A stretch of 64,000 nucleotides of DNA from a virus. The DNA lies in the IMG/VR virus record IMGVR_UViG_3300032116_000062, positions 38,381 through 102,380 of that record; one strand, given 5' to 3'. Every line of letters begins with the position of its first letter. Within the stretch, counting starts at the first letter, position 1. Shown here piece by piece: positions 25,417 to 33,806 of this stretch. The notes beneath the pieces are model-generated. The model worked only from the letters and a program-made list of their open reading frames with translations. It did not search any database and had not been told where the DNA came from. The position numbers and the translations under genes were made by a program.

Positions 25417-25542
25417 ATGAAAAATTGGCCAATCATATCTTTTTTCGTAAAAATATGGGAAGAAAGACAGAGAAAAAAAAGATTTAAAAAGAAATTGGAA
25501 GAATTAAAAAAAAGGGATCCTTTCGTTTATAAAAATTTCTAA
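25417..25542 (+). CDS. Short basic helical protein (41 aa)
   Basis: This reading frame starts 4 bases after the E1 beta stop and encodes 41 residues. A hydrophobic N-terminus (WPIISFFVKIW) is followed by a strongly charged Lys/Arg/Glu helix, ending in DPFVYKNF. No family is recognised. It fills the gap before the large head gene and ends just before the palindrome and ATATTTATA element. A small membrane-associated protein is possible. It is plausible as a gene, but too short for certainty. Confidence 0.45.
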   Translation: MKNWPIISFFVKIWEERQRKKRFKKKLEELKKRDPFVYKNF

Positions 25543-25560
25543 AATTTTAGGATATTTATA
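25539..25560 (+). promoter_or_regulatory. Palindrome and ATATTTATA element before the head module
   Basis: A perfect 12-base palindrome (CTAAAATTTTAG, 25539-25550) abuts GATATTTATA (25551-25560), which ends 3 bases before the ATG at 25564. It is the first of several copies of this element ahead of structural genes and marks the transition from the glycan locus to the head module. A late promoter is proposed; the very short distance to the ATG would imply an almost leaderless transcript. Confidence 0.4.
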
Positions 25561-25563
25561 TGT

Positions 25564-28500
25564 ATGAATTTAATAAACGAAGTAGATAAGCCAGAAGTAA
25601 AGAAAACGGTAGTAGTATACGCCGGACGATTTCAACCATTTCATAAAGGACATTATGCTGCGTACCAAAAGTTAGTTTCTAAATTTGGAGCAGATAACGT
25701 ATTTATTGGAACATCAAATGACCAATCTAGTCCAAAATCTCCATTCTCATTCAAAGAGAAAAAAGAAATTGCAACCAAAATGTTTGGAATACCTTCCAAT
25801 AGGTTTATACAAATTAGAAACCCATATCAGCCTGTAGAAATTCTTAAAAAATTTGATGATAAAACTACTCAATATATTGCAGCGGTAGGAGAAAAAGATG
25901 CAACAAGATTGCAGGGTAAATACTTTAAACCATATAAAGGAAAAATGGGATACGGATATGCCGAAATAGGTTATACTTATCCAATACCTGCAGAATCAAA
26001 TCCAATAAGTGGAACCGATGTTCGTAATAACTTGGGAAGTGGTGATATGGAAAAGGCTAAAAAGTTTTTCTTAAAAGCATATCCAAAATTTGACAAAGAA
26101 ATATTCAAAATGATAACAGGCAAACTTAATGAAAATTTTATAAAAGGTTATCCATCTAAAGAAGATGTCAAAAAAATACAAAAGAAAAATGATGATATTC
26201 GTTCGGTAGCAACTACCGATGATTCATATGTATATGACCCAATAAACGAATTGATAGGCAGAGTTGCTGCGGAAGAAATATTTAATGAATTTATTGAAAA
26301 TTATTTAGGTGAAGTGGGACCAAATAAAGCATTGGATGTAGATATTACATATACAAATGCAAAAGGAAAACAGAAAAAAATAAAAGCAAGAGATGCATTA
26401 AGATTACCAAAAGATCATCCAGCACATATACAGGCTGCAAAAATAGCACAAAGTACACCAACCGCAGCTACATCAAAAAAACCTGATGTTATGATTCCTG
26501 GTCAAAAACCTGGAACAGTTGTCAAAAAGGGAGACGGTAAACCTGATTTGGTTATGCCATCTCAATCCAAAACAAAACAACAACCAACATCGAGTGGTAA
26601 ACCACCCGCACCACCGATACCGGGTCAATCAAAAAGTGGTGAACAACCAGAAGCACCATCACCTCAAAAGTTAAGTAGTGCAGAGTTCAAATCTTCGGCC
26701 GAAAACGGACCAAAAGATAAGAATACTGAAAAGGTAAAACAAACATTGGATAATGCTAGAAAAGAATTATCGAAAGAAGATAATGAAACTATTGATAAAG
26801 TAAATAATCCACAATCTCCTGAAAGAAAAGGAATGATGGGGAATATAAAATCTGGTATACAAAAATTTGGTAAAGGATTAAAACATTGGGCCCAACACAA
26901 AGCTGAAATGGTCGGTGGAACTGTCGATGCAGTTAAAGCATTGGCAAGTGGTCAAAAAATAGGATCTACAAAAAATAAAGAAACCGGCAATTGGGAGTAC
27001 TCCGATGAAAAAAGAAAAGAACAAATAAAGCATATAAAACACTTTGCAATGGACACTGCATTATTGTTGGGTTCAATGGCATTGGGTGGTGCAGGAGTTG
27101 CGGGAGTAAAAGCTGTGATGGCAGGAAAGGGTGCCGCTGGAGCATTGAGTGCTGCAGGACATGGGGCGGTTGGTGCATTTACACATGGTGTAGGAGGGTT
27201 CACTGCACATTTAGGAAAGGATATCGCTAAACATGCTACGTTAGAAACATTAGGAATGGGTGGAATATCCGCAGCAGGCGGAGGTGCAGTACTATCAACG
27301 GCTACCGGTGGTATTTTAGAAATGATTAATGAAGAAGTTGATAGTAATAATAAGTTTATTGCAAATTTTATGAGAAAGGTTGTTGAAAAAATGGAAACAT
27401 ATCAACTATCTGATGAACAATTATTAAAATCAATACAAGATTATAAAAAGAATAAACCAAAGCAAGATGCTGCAGATTTATTAAGAGAAAATCTTTCAGA
27501 AACAAAACAACAATCTATTCAGCATTTTGTAGAATGGGCAACCCAAAGATTAAAATTAAAAGAAACTCCAAAAGTTAATTTAGTTGGTGGAGGTGAATTT
27601 GCAGAAATCAAAACATCTCTTGGTGGATTTGATCCTCAAACAAAAGAAATATACGTTGCAACGGAAAATAGATTAACTGCGGATATTTTAAGAACTCTTG
27701 CACATGAAATGGTTCATAGAAAGCAAGATGAGATGGGATTGGTTAGAAACCCTATAAATGATGGTGCAGATGGTTCTCCCATTGAAAATAACGCCCATGC
27801 GGTTGCCGGTATTATAATGAGAGAATATGGTAGAATCAATAAACAAATCTACAAAGAAGATATTAATGTGGATATCGATAAAGGTGATACTGTTTTAATG
27901 GGTAAATTCAAAAACAAAAAAGTACAAGTCAAAAATATAGGAAAAGACCCACACGGAATGCCAACTATTAATGGCAAGCAGGCAACTACATTTCGTAAAG
28001 TGGATGAAATGGGAAGGGCGGATATACATCTTGCAAATATAATGAAATTATATAGAGATTCTATTTTTAGAAAAAGAATAAATGCATATCTTTTTGGTAG
28101 AGTAAATATGCCAGCAAATCCAAGTGCAGTAGCTAAAGAATTGAGAGGAATGGATTATGATGAGATTACGCAAATGGAGAAGGAATTGAACATACAACCA
28201 ATATTAACAGAAGTTAGCAATATTCAAACATCAAACACAGCAGATATTCCCGATGGTTCATTTATAGCAAAGGGAAAAAAAAGAAAATTGAATTCGGATA
28301 AGGGAGAAGATTGGTTTGTAAATGGAGGATATACCCAAACAGATTTTCCAAAAGCAGATGCTATATTTGGTGATGAAGATGCTGATGAGAGGGTTGTAAA
28401 ATATACTATTGATAATTTACCAAGAGTTGAGTTTACTCCAACAAAGTTTATAAAAGAAGAATTACTATTGGAAGGTGGTGCATATGGGCATATGTCGCAT

Positions 28501-29664
28501 CCATTTGATGATATGCAATTAACATTTGGAGAGTTAAAAGATATAATAAGTAGAGCATTGGATGGTGAATTGGGAGTAGTTAGAGAAAAAACCGATGGAC
28601 AGGCACTTGCAATAAGTTGGAAAAACGGAAGATTGATTGCAGCACGTAACAAAGGACATCTTGCAAATGCAGGAGCAAACGCAATGGGTATAGAAGATGT
28701 TGCATCAAAGTTTGCAGGAAGGGGTGGATTGACAGATGCATATAACTTTGCAATGAGAGATTTAACTGCAGCAATTAGTGGATTATCCGAAAAACAAAGA
28801 GAAAAGATATTTGGTGAAGGAAAGTGTTTTATGAATTTAGAAGTAATATGGCCTGAATCCGTAAATGTAATACCATACGGACAAGCATTATTGATATTCC
28901 ATAATACGACTTGTTATGATGAAAGTGGAGTTGCCATCGGAGCAGACCAAAGTGCAGCAAGAACTTTAGCAGGTATGATTAAGCAGGTAAATGCAGATGT
29001 ACAATCAAAATATACTATTCAGGGCCCACCTGTAACAGAAATTCCAAAAAATGAGAATTTAAGTTCAAAAAAAGGAAAATATTTATCTAAACTTTCTAAA
29101 TTACAAAGTAAGTTTGGATGTGGTGATGCTGATACTATGGCAGTATATCACCAACATTGGTGGGAAAATTTTATAGATACAAAAGCACCTGTAAAAGTTG
29201 ATAAACTTACAAAAGAAGCATTAGTTAGGAGATGGGCATTTGGTGATAAAGGATTTCGCTTGAATACAATATCGAATGCAGAACTACAAAAGTGGGCTAT
29301 AGATAATGATAAAGTGAATGTTCCAAAACAACAAAAAGATAATATGAAACCATTCGAAGAAATCTTTTTGGGAGTAGGTGCGGATGTTCTTGAATTTGTT
29401 GGTAGTGTATTGACAGTACATCCCAATAAAGCAATAAGAGCAATGAAAGATAAATTAAAACAAGTAGCATCTCAAATAAAATCATCAACCGATGCATCAA
29501 AAGTTGCAAAGTTTAAAAGTGAATTGCAAAGATTAAATTCATTGGGTGGTATTGATAGAATAGTTGCTAGTGAGGGGTTGGTTTTCTTTTATAACGGAAA
29601 AACGTATAAACTGACAGGTACATTCGCACCACTTAATCAACTTCTTGGTATTTTTTACGAATAA
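25564..29664 (+). CDS. NMN-adenylyltransferase-like / metalloprotease-like / KxDG ligase-like multidomain protein
   Basis: A single 1366-residue frame. Residues 15-200 form a cytidylyltransferase/NadM-like domain: VYAGRFQPFHKGH with HxGH at 27-30, and ISGTDVR, the counterpart of the family's ISxTxxR. Residues 290-440 are Pro/Lys/Gln-rich and probably disordered; 490-590 is Gly/Ala-rich and hydrophobic. LAHEMVHRKQ (His714, Glu715, His718) is a zinc-metallopeptidase HExxH motif. The C-terminal 380 residues have REKTDGQALAISW with Lys1009-Asp1011-Gly1012, the KxDG motif of covalent nucleotidyltransferases (RNA/DNA ligase fold), and FMNLEVIWPE as a motif IV-like Glu. The N-terminus MNLINE resembles a capsid-targeting peptide. 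The protein may be packaged and injected, and could act in NAD or RNA-end metabolism. That is inference. Confidence 0.75.
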   Translation: MNLINEVDKPEVKKTVVVYAGRFQPFHKGHYAAYQKLVSKFGADNVFIGTSNDQSSPKSPFSFKEKKEIATKMFGIPSNRFIQIRNPYQPVEILKKFDDKTTQYIAAVGEKDATRLQGKYFKPYKGKMGYGYAEIGYTYPIPAESNPISGTDVRNNLGSGDMEKAKKFFLKAYPKFDKEIFKMITGKLNENFIKGYPSKEDVKKIQKKNDDIRSVATTDDSYVYDPINELIGRVAAEEIFNEFIENYLGEVGPNKALDVDITYTNAKGKQKKIKARDALRLPKDHPAHIQAAKIAQSTPTAATSKKPDVMIPGQKPGTVVKKGDGKPDLVMPSQSKTKQQPTSSGKPPAPPIPGQSKSGEQPEAPSPQKLSSAEFKSSAENGPKDKNTEKVKQTLDNARKELSKEDNETIDKVNNPQSPERKGMMGNIKSGIQKFGKGLKHWAQHKAEMVGGTVDAVKALASGQKIGSTKNKETGNWEYSDEKRKEQIKHIKHFAMDTALLLGSMALGGAGVAGVKAVMAGKGAAGALSAAGHGAVGAFTHGVGGFTAHLGKDIAKHATLETLGMGGISAAGGGAVLSTATGGILEMINEEVDSNNKFIANFMRKVVEKMETYQLSDEQLLKSIQDYKKNKPKQDAADLLRENLSETKQQSIQHFVEWATQRLKLKETPKVNLVGGGEFAEIKTSLGGFDPQTKEIYVATENRLTADILRTLAHEMVHRKQDEMGLVRNPINDGADGSPIENNAHAVAGIIMREYGRINKQIYKEDINVDIDKGDTVLMGKFKNKKVQVKNIGKDPHGMPTINGKQATTFRKVDEMGRADIHLANIMKLYRDSIFRKRINAYLFGRVNMPANPSAVAKELRGMDYDEITQMEKELNIQPILTEVSNIQTSNTADIPDGSFIAKGKKRKLNSDKGEDWFVNGGYTQTDFPKADAIFGDEDADERVVKYTIDNLPRVEFTPTKFIKEELLLEGGAYGHMSHPFDDMQLTFGELKDIISRALDGELGVVREKTDGQALAISWKNGRLIAARNKGHLANAGANAMGIEDVASKFAGRGGLTDAYNFAMRDLTAAISGLSEKQREKIFGEGKCFMNLEVIWPESVNVIPYGQALLIFHNTTCYDESGVAIGADQSAARTLAGMIKQVNADVQSKYTIQGPPVTEIPKNENLSSKKGKYLSKLSKLQSKFGCGDADTMAVYHQHWWENFIDTKAPVKVDKLTKEALVRRWAFGDKGFRLNTISNAELQKWAIDNDKVNVPKQQKDNMKPFEEIFLGVGADVLEFVGSVLTVHPNKAIRAMKDKLKQVASQIKSSTDASKVAKFKSELQRLNSLGGIDRIVASEGLVFFYNGKTYKLTGTFAPLNQLLGIFYE

Positions 29665-29709
29665 TTTTGATATATATTAAGAAACAATTGTTACATAAAT
29701 AAAATCAGT

Positions 29710-30378
29710 ATGGCAAAAAGAAAAAGTTTTGAAGAGAAGAGTAAAGGGATGCACAAATCCCGTAAATTAATTATTGATACCGTTTTTGGAAGGGAAGATA
29801 ACACACAACGTGTATTTGGTTATGAAGGTGATACTGAAAAGAAAAGAGAAGTTGGTGAAAGGTGGGTTGATAAAGATGGTAAAGAGTGGGAACAAAAGGA
29901 AGGGTTTAAAGTTTCAGTCACACAGATGGATGAGGTTAGACAGTTTTTACAGAAAATGAGTACATGTCATTCTAAAAAATGTGAAACAAAACAATATAGT
30001 AAAGCAGATAAAAAATTAATAATAAAAACAGGATATTGTATTGTTTGTTTGGATAAGCTAGAAAAAGAATTAAAATTAGATGGTACATTCCCTTTCTATG
30101 AAGATTACAAAGTAACTTTGAATAAATTGGGATTTATAAGAGATTTTAAACAAAAATGCGAAGATAGTTACAATTCCTTAAAAAAAGATTTTCAAATGGT
30201 TTCAGAAGATGGAAGAATTGAAAATTGGACATGGGAAGTTGACATTGAGCAAGTAAAAAAAGATTTAAAAAGTGATATCGATAATTCTTATGAAGCTATT
30301 GAATTATTATTAGAAAGAAAACGATTATTGGAAGAAAAGTTTATAGAATTAAACCATCCTGAACTTATAAAAGATTAA
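29710..30378 (+). CDS. Hypothetical protein with Cys4 zinc-ribbon-like motif
   Basis: The 222-residue protein has paired cysteines (CHSKKC around 98-103 and CIVC around 119-122), which could bind zinc, flanked by basic helical segments (KSRKLIIDTVFGRE near the N-terminus). A Lys/Glu-rich coiled-coil-like region makes up the C-terminal half. It lies two genes ahead of the large terminase. In T4 the terminase small subunit gene lies just before the large one, so this is a candidate small terminase or packaging factor, but no sequence signature of gp16 is recognisable. Confidence 0.6.
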   Translation: MAKRKSFEEKSKGMHKSRKLIIDTVFGREDNTQRVFGYEGDTEKKREVGERWVDKDGKEWEQKEGFKVSVTQMDEVRQFLQKMSTCHSKKCETKQYSKADKKLIIKTGYCIVCLDKLEKELKLDGTFPFYEDYKVTLNKLGFIRDFKQKCEDSYNSLKKDFQMVSEDGRIENWTWEVDIEQVKKDLKSDIDNSYEAIELLLERKRLLEEKFIELNHPELIKD

Positions 30379-30380
30379 AA

Positions 30381-31019
30381 ATGAAAAAATACTTAAACAT
30401 AAAAAATATTATAATAGCAATACTTTGTATTGTATTATTATTTAATTACTTAAAGGGGTGTGGAAAAAAAGAAGAAACAAAACCAACCGAAACCATTAAG
30501 ATTGGAGGAAAAAAATACGAAGTTGTAAAAAAAGAAATAGATACTTTTTATATAGAAAGTACGAAGATTGTTAAAAAACCAGGTAAAGATATATACCACG
30601 ATACTACAATATATGTGCCAGTTCCACAAGATGTCGATACTGCAAAAATATTATCTCAATTTTACGCTAAAAATGTATACATAGATACGTTGAAGTTGCA
30701 AGATAGTTTGGGAATAGTTTCGTTGGTTGATACGATAAAAGAAAATAAAATTTTACATAGAACATTCAAAGCAACCGTAAAAGAAAAAATTATAGAACAA
30801 AAAATTTATATAAAAGAACCACCAAAAAGACAATTGTATTTTGGTTTTGAAGGAACGTTTGATAAAGCCGAAGTGTTTAGAGGAGTTGGAAGTGGTGTAG
30901 TTTATAAAACAAAATCTGACAAGTTATATAAAGTAAATCTTGGTGTTTTGAATTTACAAAATGATTTATCACCATATATCAATGCCGGTATATATTGGAA
31001 GATTAAATTAAAAAAATAA
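30381..31019 (+). CDS. Membrane-anchored protein with beta-rich C-terminus (spanin-like candidate)
   Basis: The 212 residues begin with a basic stretch and one membrane segment (IIIAILCIVLLFNYLKGCG, about 10-28). A Cys follows Leu-Lys-Gly, a poor but possible lipobox. The middle is a charged Lys/Glu/Asp region (about 40-150) able to span the periplasm. The C-terminus has alternating beta segments (LYFGFEGTF, AEVFRGVGSGVVY, YINAGIYWKIKL), like a small outer-membrane hairpin. Such proteins occur in phages of Gram-negative, especially Bacteroidota, hosts and might act as a spanin during lysis. Its stop overlaps the terminase start (TAATG). Confidence 0.5.
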   Translation: MKKYLNIKNIIIAILCIVLLFNYLKGCGKKEETKPTETIKIGGKKYEVVKKEIDTFYIESTKIVKKPGKDIYHDTTIYVPVPQDVDTAKILSQFYAKNVYIDTLKLQDSLGIVSLVDTIKENKILHRTFKATVKEKIIEQKIYIKEPPKRQLYFGFEGTFDKAEVFRGVGSGVVYKTKSDKLYKVNLGVLNLQNDLSPYINAGIYWKIKLKK

Positions 31020-32629
31020 TGGGAGTCCAAGGACAGCCAAAGAAAACGCTCAAAGAAATAATAGCTGAAGAATATCGTAAGTGTGGACAAGACCCCATTT
31101 ACTTTATGAAAAAATATTGTGTAATTCAGCACCCGGTGAGAGGAAAAATACCCTTTCACCTTTATCCTTTCCAGGAAAATTGCTTAACAGATTTTAAAGA
31201 TAATCGTTTTAATATTATCTTAAAAAGCAGACAGCTAGGTCTATCAACTCTTTCTGCAGGGTTTATTTTATGGAAGATGTTATTTAATCAGGATTTCAAT
31301 GCATTGGTTATTGCAACAAAAGTGACAGTAGCTAAAAACCTCGTAGAGAAGGTTAGAGTGATGCATGATTTACTTCCTGTTTGGTTAAGAGATGGTGGTA
31401 ATAGTTCTGTTGAAGATAATAAATTATCACTTAAATTGAAGAATGGTTCACAAGTAAAAGCAATCGCATCTTCTCCAGATGCCGGACGTTCGGAAGCCCT
31501 ATCCTTATTGGTTGTGGATGAGGCGGCATTCATCAGAGATATCGATGAAATTTGGTTATCGGCACAATCTACCCTATCAACGGGTGGTTCTGCTATAGTA
31601 TTATCAACTCCAAATGGTGTGGGTAATTGGTTTCACAAAATGTGGGTTGAGGGTGAAAATGGTTCAAACGGATTCAATACTATAAAACTACATTGGACGG
31701 TTCACCCGGAAAGAAATCAACAATGGAGAGATGAACAGACTCGAATTTTAGGTATAAAAGGTGCATCACAAGAATGCGATTGTGATTTTGTTGGATCGGG
31801 TGATACTGTGATAGACCCGCAATTACTAATGTGGTATAAAAACACATACGTTATGGAGCCCGTAGAAAAAAGAGGATTCGATGGAAACCTTTGGATATGG
31901 GAACACCCAAATTACAACAGACAATATATGGTTGTAGCAGACGTTGCCCGTGGTGATGGATCAGATTATTCAACTGCACAAATAATTGATATAGAAGATT
32001 GTTCTCAAGTTGGTGAGTATAGAGGAAAAATTGAAACAAAAGATTTTGGAAACTTTCTAACCGCTTTGGCTACAGAATATAACAATGCGTTGTTAGTTGT
32101 TGAAAACTCTAATGTTGGATGGGCAGCTATACAGCAAGTAATAGATAGGCAGTATCAAAACCTATTTTATATGAGTAATGATTTAAAATATGTTGATGTT
32201 GAGAAGCAAATGTCTAATAAATATTACAGAGATGAAAGACAAATGGTAGCGGGATTTTCTACAACATCAAAAACCCGTCCATTGATTATATCTGCATTGG
32301 ATACATATATAAATGAAAAAGAAATACTAATTCGTTCATCTCGTCTTATAGAGGAATTATTTACATTTATTTGGAACGGAGGAAGAGCAGAAGCAATGAA
32401 GGGGTATAATGATGACCTCACCATGGCAATGTCTATAGGATTGTGGGTTAGAAATACTGCATTACGATTGAGACAGGAAGGTATAGATTTGACAAAAGCA
32501 ATGTTAGGTTCTTCGCAAATCAAAAAGCATGATGGAGTTTATACTGCAACATCGCATTTGAAACAAAATCCATATGAAATGGATATGGGTAAAGGAGAAA
32601 AAGAAAATTTACATTGGTTATTGGGATAA
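31019..32629 (+). CDS. Terminase large subunit (T4 gp17-like)
   Basis: The 536 residues contain the packaging ATPase: Walker A-like SRQLGLST (70-77, the T4 SRQLGKTT type with the Lys replaced by Leu), Walker B LLVVDEAAF with Asp167 and Glu168, and STPNGVGNWFH as the coupling motif. The C-terminal RNase H-like nuclease has ADVARGDGSDYST (Asp308), LLVVENSNVG (Glu) and GYNDDLTMAM (Asp). Length and layout match T4-type TerL. The large terminase drives DNA into the prohead through the portal and cuts the concatemer. The P-loop position is the main oddity, since a Lys is usually expected at position 75. Confidence 0.95.
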   Translation: MGVQGQPKKTLKEIIAEEYRKCGQDPIYFMKKYCVIQHPVRGKIPFHLYPFQENCLTDFKDNRFNIILKSRQLGLSTLSAGFILWKMLFNQDFNALVIATKVTVAKNLVEKVRVMHDLLPVWLRDGGNSSVEDNKLSLKLKNGSQVKAIASSPDAGRSEALSLLVVDEAAFIRDIDEIWLSAQSTLSTGGSAIVLSTPNGVGNWFHKMWVEGENGSNGFNTIKLHWTVHPERNQQWRDEQTRILGIKGASQECDCDFVGSGDTVIDPQLLMWYKNTYVMEPVEKRGFDGNLWIWEHPNYNRQYMVVADVARGDGSDYSTAQIIDIEDCSQVGEYRGKIETKDFGNFLTALATEYNNALLVVENSNVGWAAIQQVIDRQYQNLFYMSNDLKYVDVEKQMSNKYYRDERQMVAGFSTTSKTRPLIISALDTYINEKEILIRSSRLIEELFTFIWNGGRAEAMKGYNDDLTMAMSIGLWVRNTALRLRQEGIDLTKAMLGSSQIKKHDGVYTATSHLKQNPYEMDMGKGEKENLHWLLG

Positions 32630-32632
32630 TTT

Positions 32633-32642
32633 TATATTTATA
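32633..32642 (+). promoter_or_regulatory. ATATTTATA element (candidate late promoter)
   Basis: TATATTTATA lies 7 bases before the ATG at 32650. It is identical to the copies at 35563, 44596 and 57495, all ahead of structural genes. Promoter function is inferred from recurrence and position only. Confidence 0.4.
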
Positions 32643-32649
32643 AGTTGAT

Positions 32650-33762
32650 ATGGCACAATTAACAGATATATTGAAAGAAGATTTGAATAAGTGGTTCAAA
32701 GAAAAGTGGGTCAACATCGGTAAAAAAGTCGATGGTAAACACCCACCATGTGGAACTTCTGGAGAAAAGAGTGGATATGCCAAATGTGTTCCTGCCGCAA
32801 AAGCCGCTGGGATGAGTAAAAAAGAGAAAGAATCCGCAACTCGTAGAAAAAGAGCTGCACAAAATAAAGCAGGTAGAGGTGGAAGTGATAGTAAGGGACA
32901 GGGTAAAACACCGATATATGTTTCTACCAAACCTAAAAACGAAGATTGGAGTGAAAAATATAAAAAAAGTATAGATTGTAATAACCCCAAAGGTTTCAGC
33001 CAAAGAGCACATTGTCAGGGTAAGAAAAAAAATGAAACTATGAATATAGAAGAAAAACTAAATTTATTTTTAGAAAAGAATTGTCCAACCGATCCAGGCA
33101 AATGGTCGGCATCTAAAGCAGCTGCAAAATCTAAATTTGATGTATACCCATCGGCATACGCAAATGGTTGGGCTGCAAAAAATTACAAATCAAAAGGTGG
33201 TGGTTGGAGAACTTGTAAAGAAAGTGTTCAGTTAGATGAAGGATGTTGGGAAGGATATCAGCAAGTTGGTATGAAAGAAAAAAATGGTAAAATGGTTCCA
33301 AATTGTGTACCAGTAAACGAAAATAATATGAAACTAAAAAAAGAAATGAATCACGATGTAGTTGATCATCCGCAAAGAAGAGATAATGATGATGAAATAA
33401 ATTATGGTAGAGTAGAACCATTGGAATATGATGTTGATAACTACGATGACCATGTTGATTTTATTGCATTCATGAGAGAGTATAATAGAGAATTAAATGA
33501 ATCAACTTGTCCCTGTATGTTAGAAGCGGAGTATCAGGGTAGAACCGTTAAGTTGGGTAAACCAATGCAGGGTGATGTTAAGAAATTTAAAGTTTATGTT
33601 AAGAATGATAAGGGAAATGTAGTTAAAGTAAACTTTGGCGACCCAAATATGAGGATTAAAAAATCAAATCCAGAAAGAAGAAAATCATTCAGAGCAAGAC
33701 ACAATTGTGATAATCCTGGTCCAAGATGGAAAGCAAGATACTGGAGCTGCCGCAAGTGGTAA
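32650..33762 (+). CDS. DUF5872-type multidomain virion protein
   Basis: The 370 residues show three recognisable Lys/Arg-rich modules: a DUF5872-like part near 20-115 (KHPPCGTSGEKSGYAKCVP, followed by a very basic ATRRKRAAQNK), a second Cys/Trp module at about 143-180 (CPTDPGKWSASKAAAKSKF), and a C-terminal basic module ending RARHNCDNPGPRWKARYW. These modules recur in proteins of T4-like cyanophages and related phages. The N-terminus MAQLTDILKE fits a short capsid-targeting segment ending in LKE. The protein is a plausible DNA-binding internal virion protein near the terminase. Its exact role is unknown. Confidence 0.6.
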   Translation: MAQLTDILKEDLNKWFKEKWVNIGKKVDGKHPPCGTSGEKSGYAKCVPAAKAAGMSKKEKESATRRKRAAQNKAGRGGSDSKGQGKTPIYVSTKPKNEDWSEKYKKSIDCNNPKGFSQRAHCQGKKKNETMNIEEKLNLFLEKNCPTDPGKWSASKAAAKSKFDVYPSAYANGWAAKNYKSKGGGWRTCKESVQLDEGCWEGYQQVGMKEKNGKMVPNCVPVNENNMKLKKEMNHDVVDHPQRRDNDDEINYGRVEPLEYDVDNYDDHVDFIAFMREYNRELNESTCPCMLEAEYQGRTVKLGKPMQGDVKKFKVYVKNDKGNVVKVNFGDPNMRIKKSNPERRKSFRARHNCDNPGPRWKARYWSCRKW

Positions 33763-33786
33763 TTTGGTAAACCCAAAAAAATTTTG

Positions 33787-33796
33787 TATATTTAAA
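33787..33796 (+). promoter_or_regulatory. ATATTTAAA element before portal
   Basis: TATATTTAAA, a one-base variant of the ATATTTATA element, lies 10 bases before the portal ATG. It is the weakest of the series. Confidence 0.3.
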
Positions 33797-33806
33797 AAAA
33801 TTTTAT

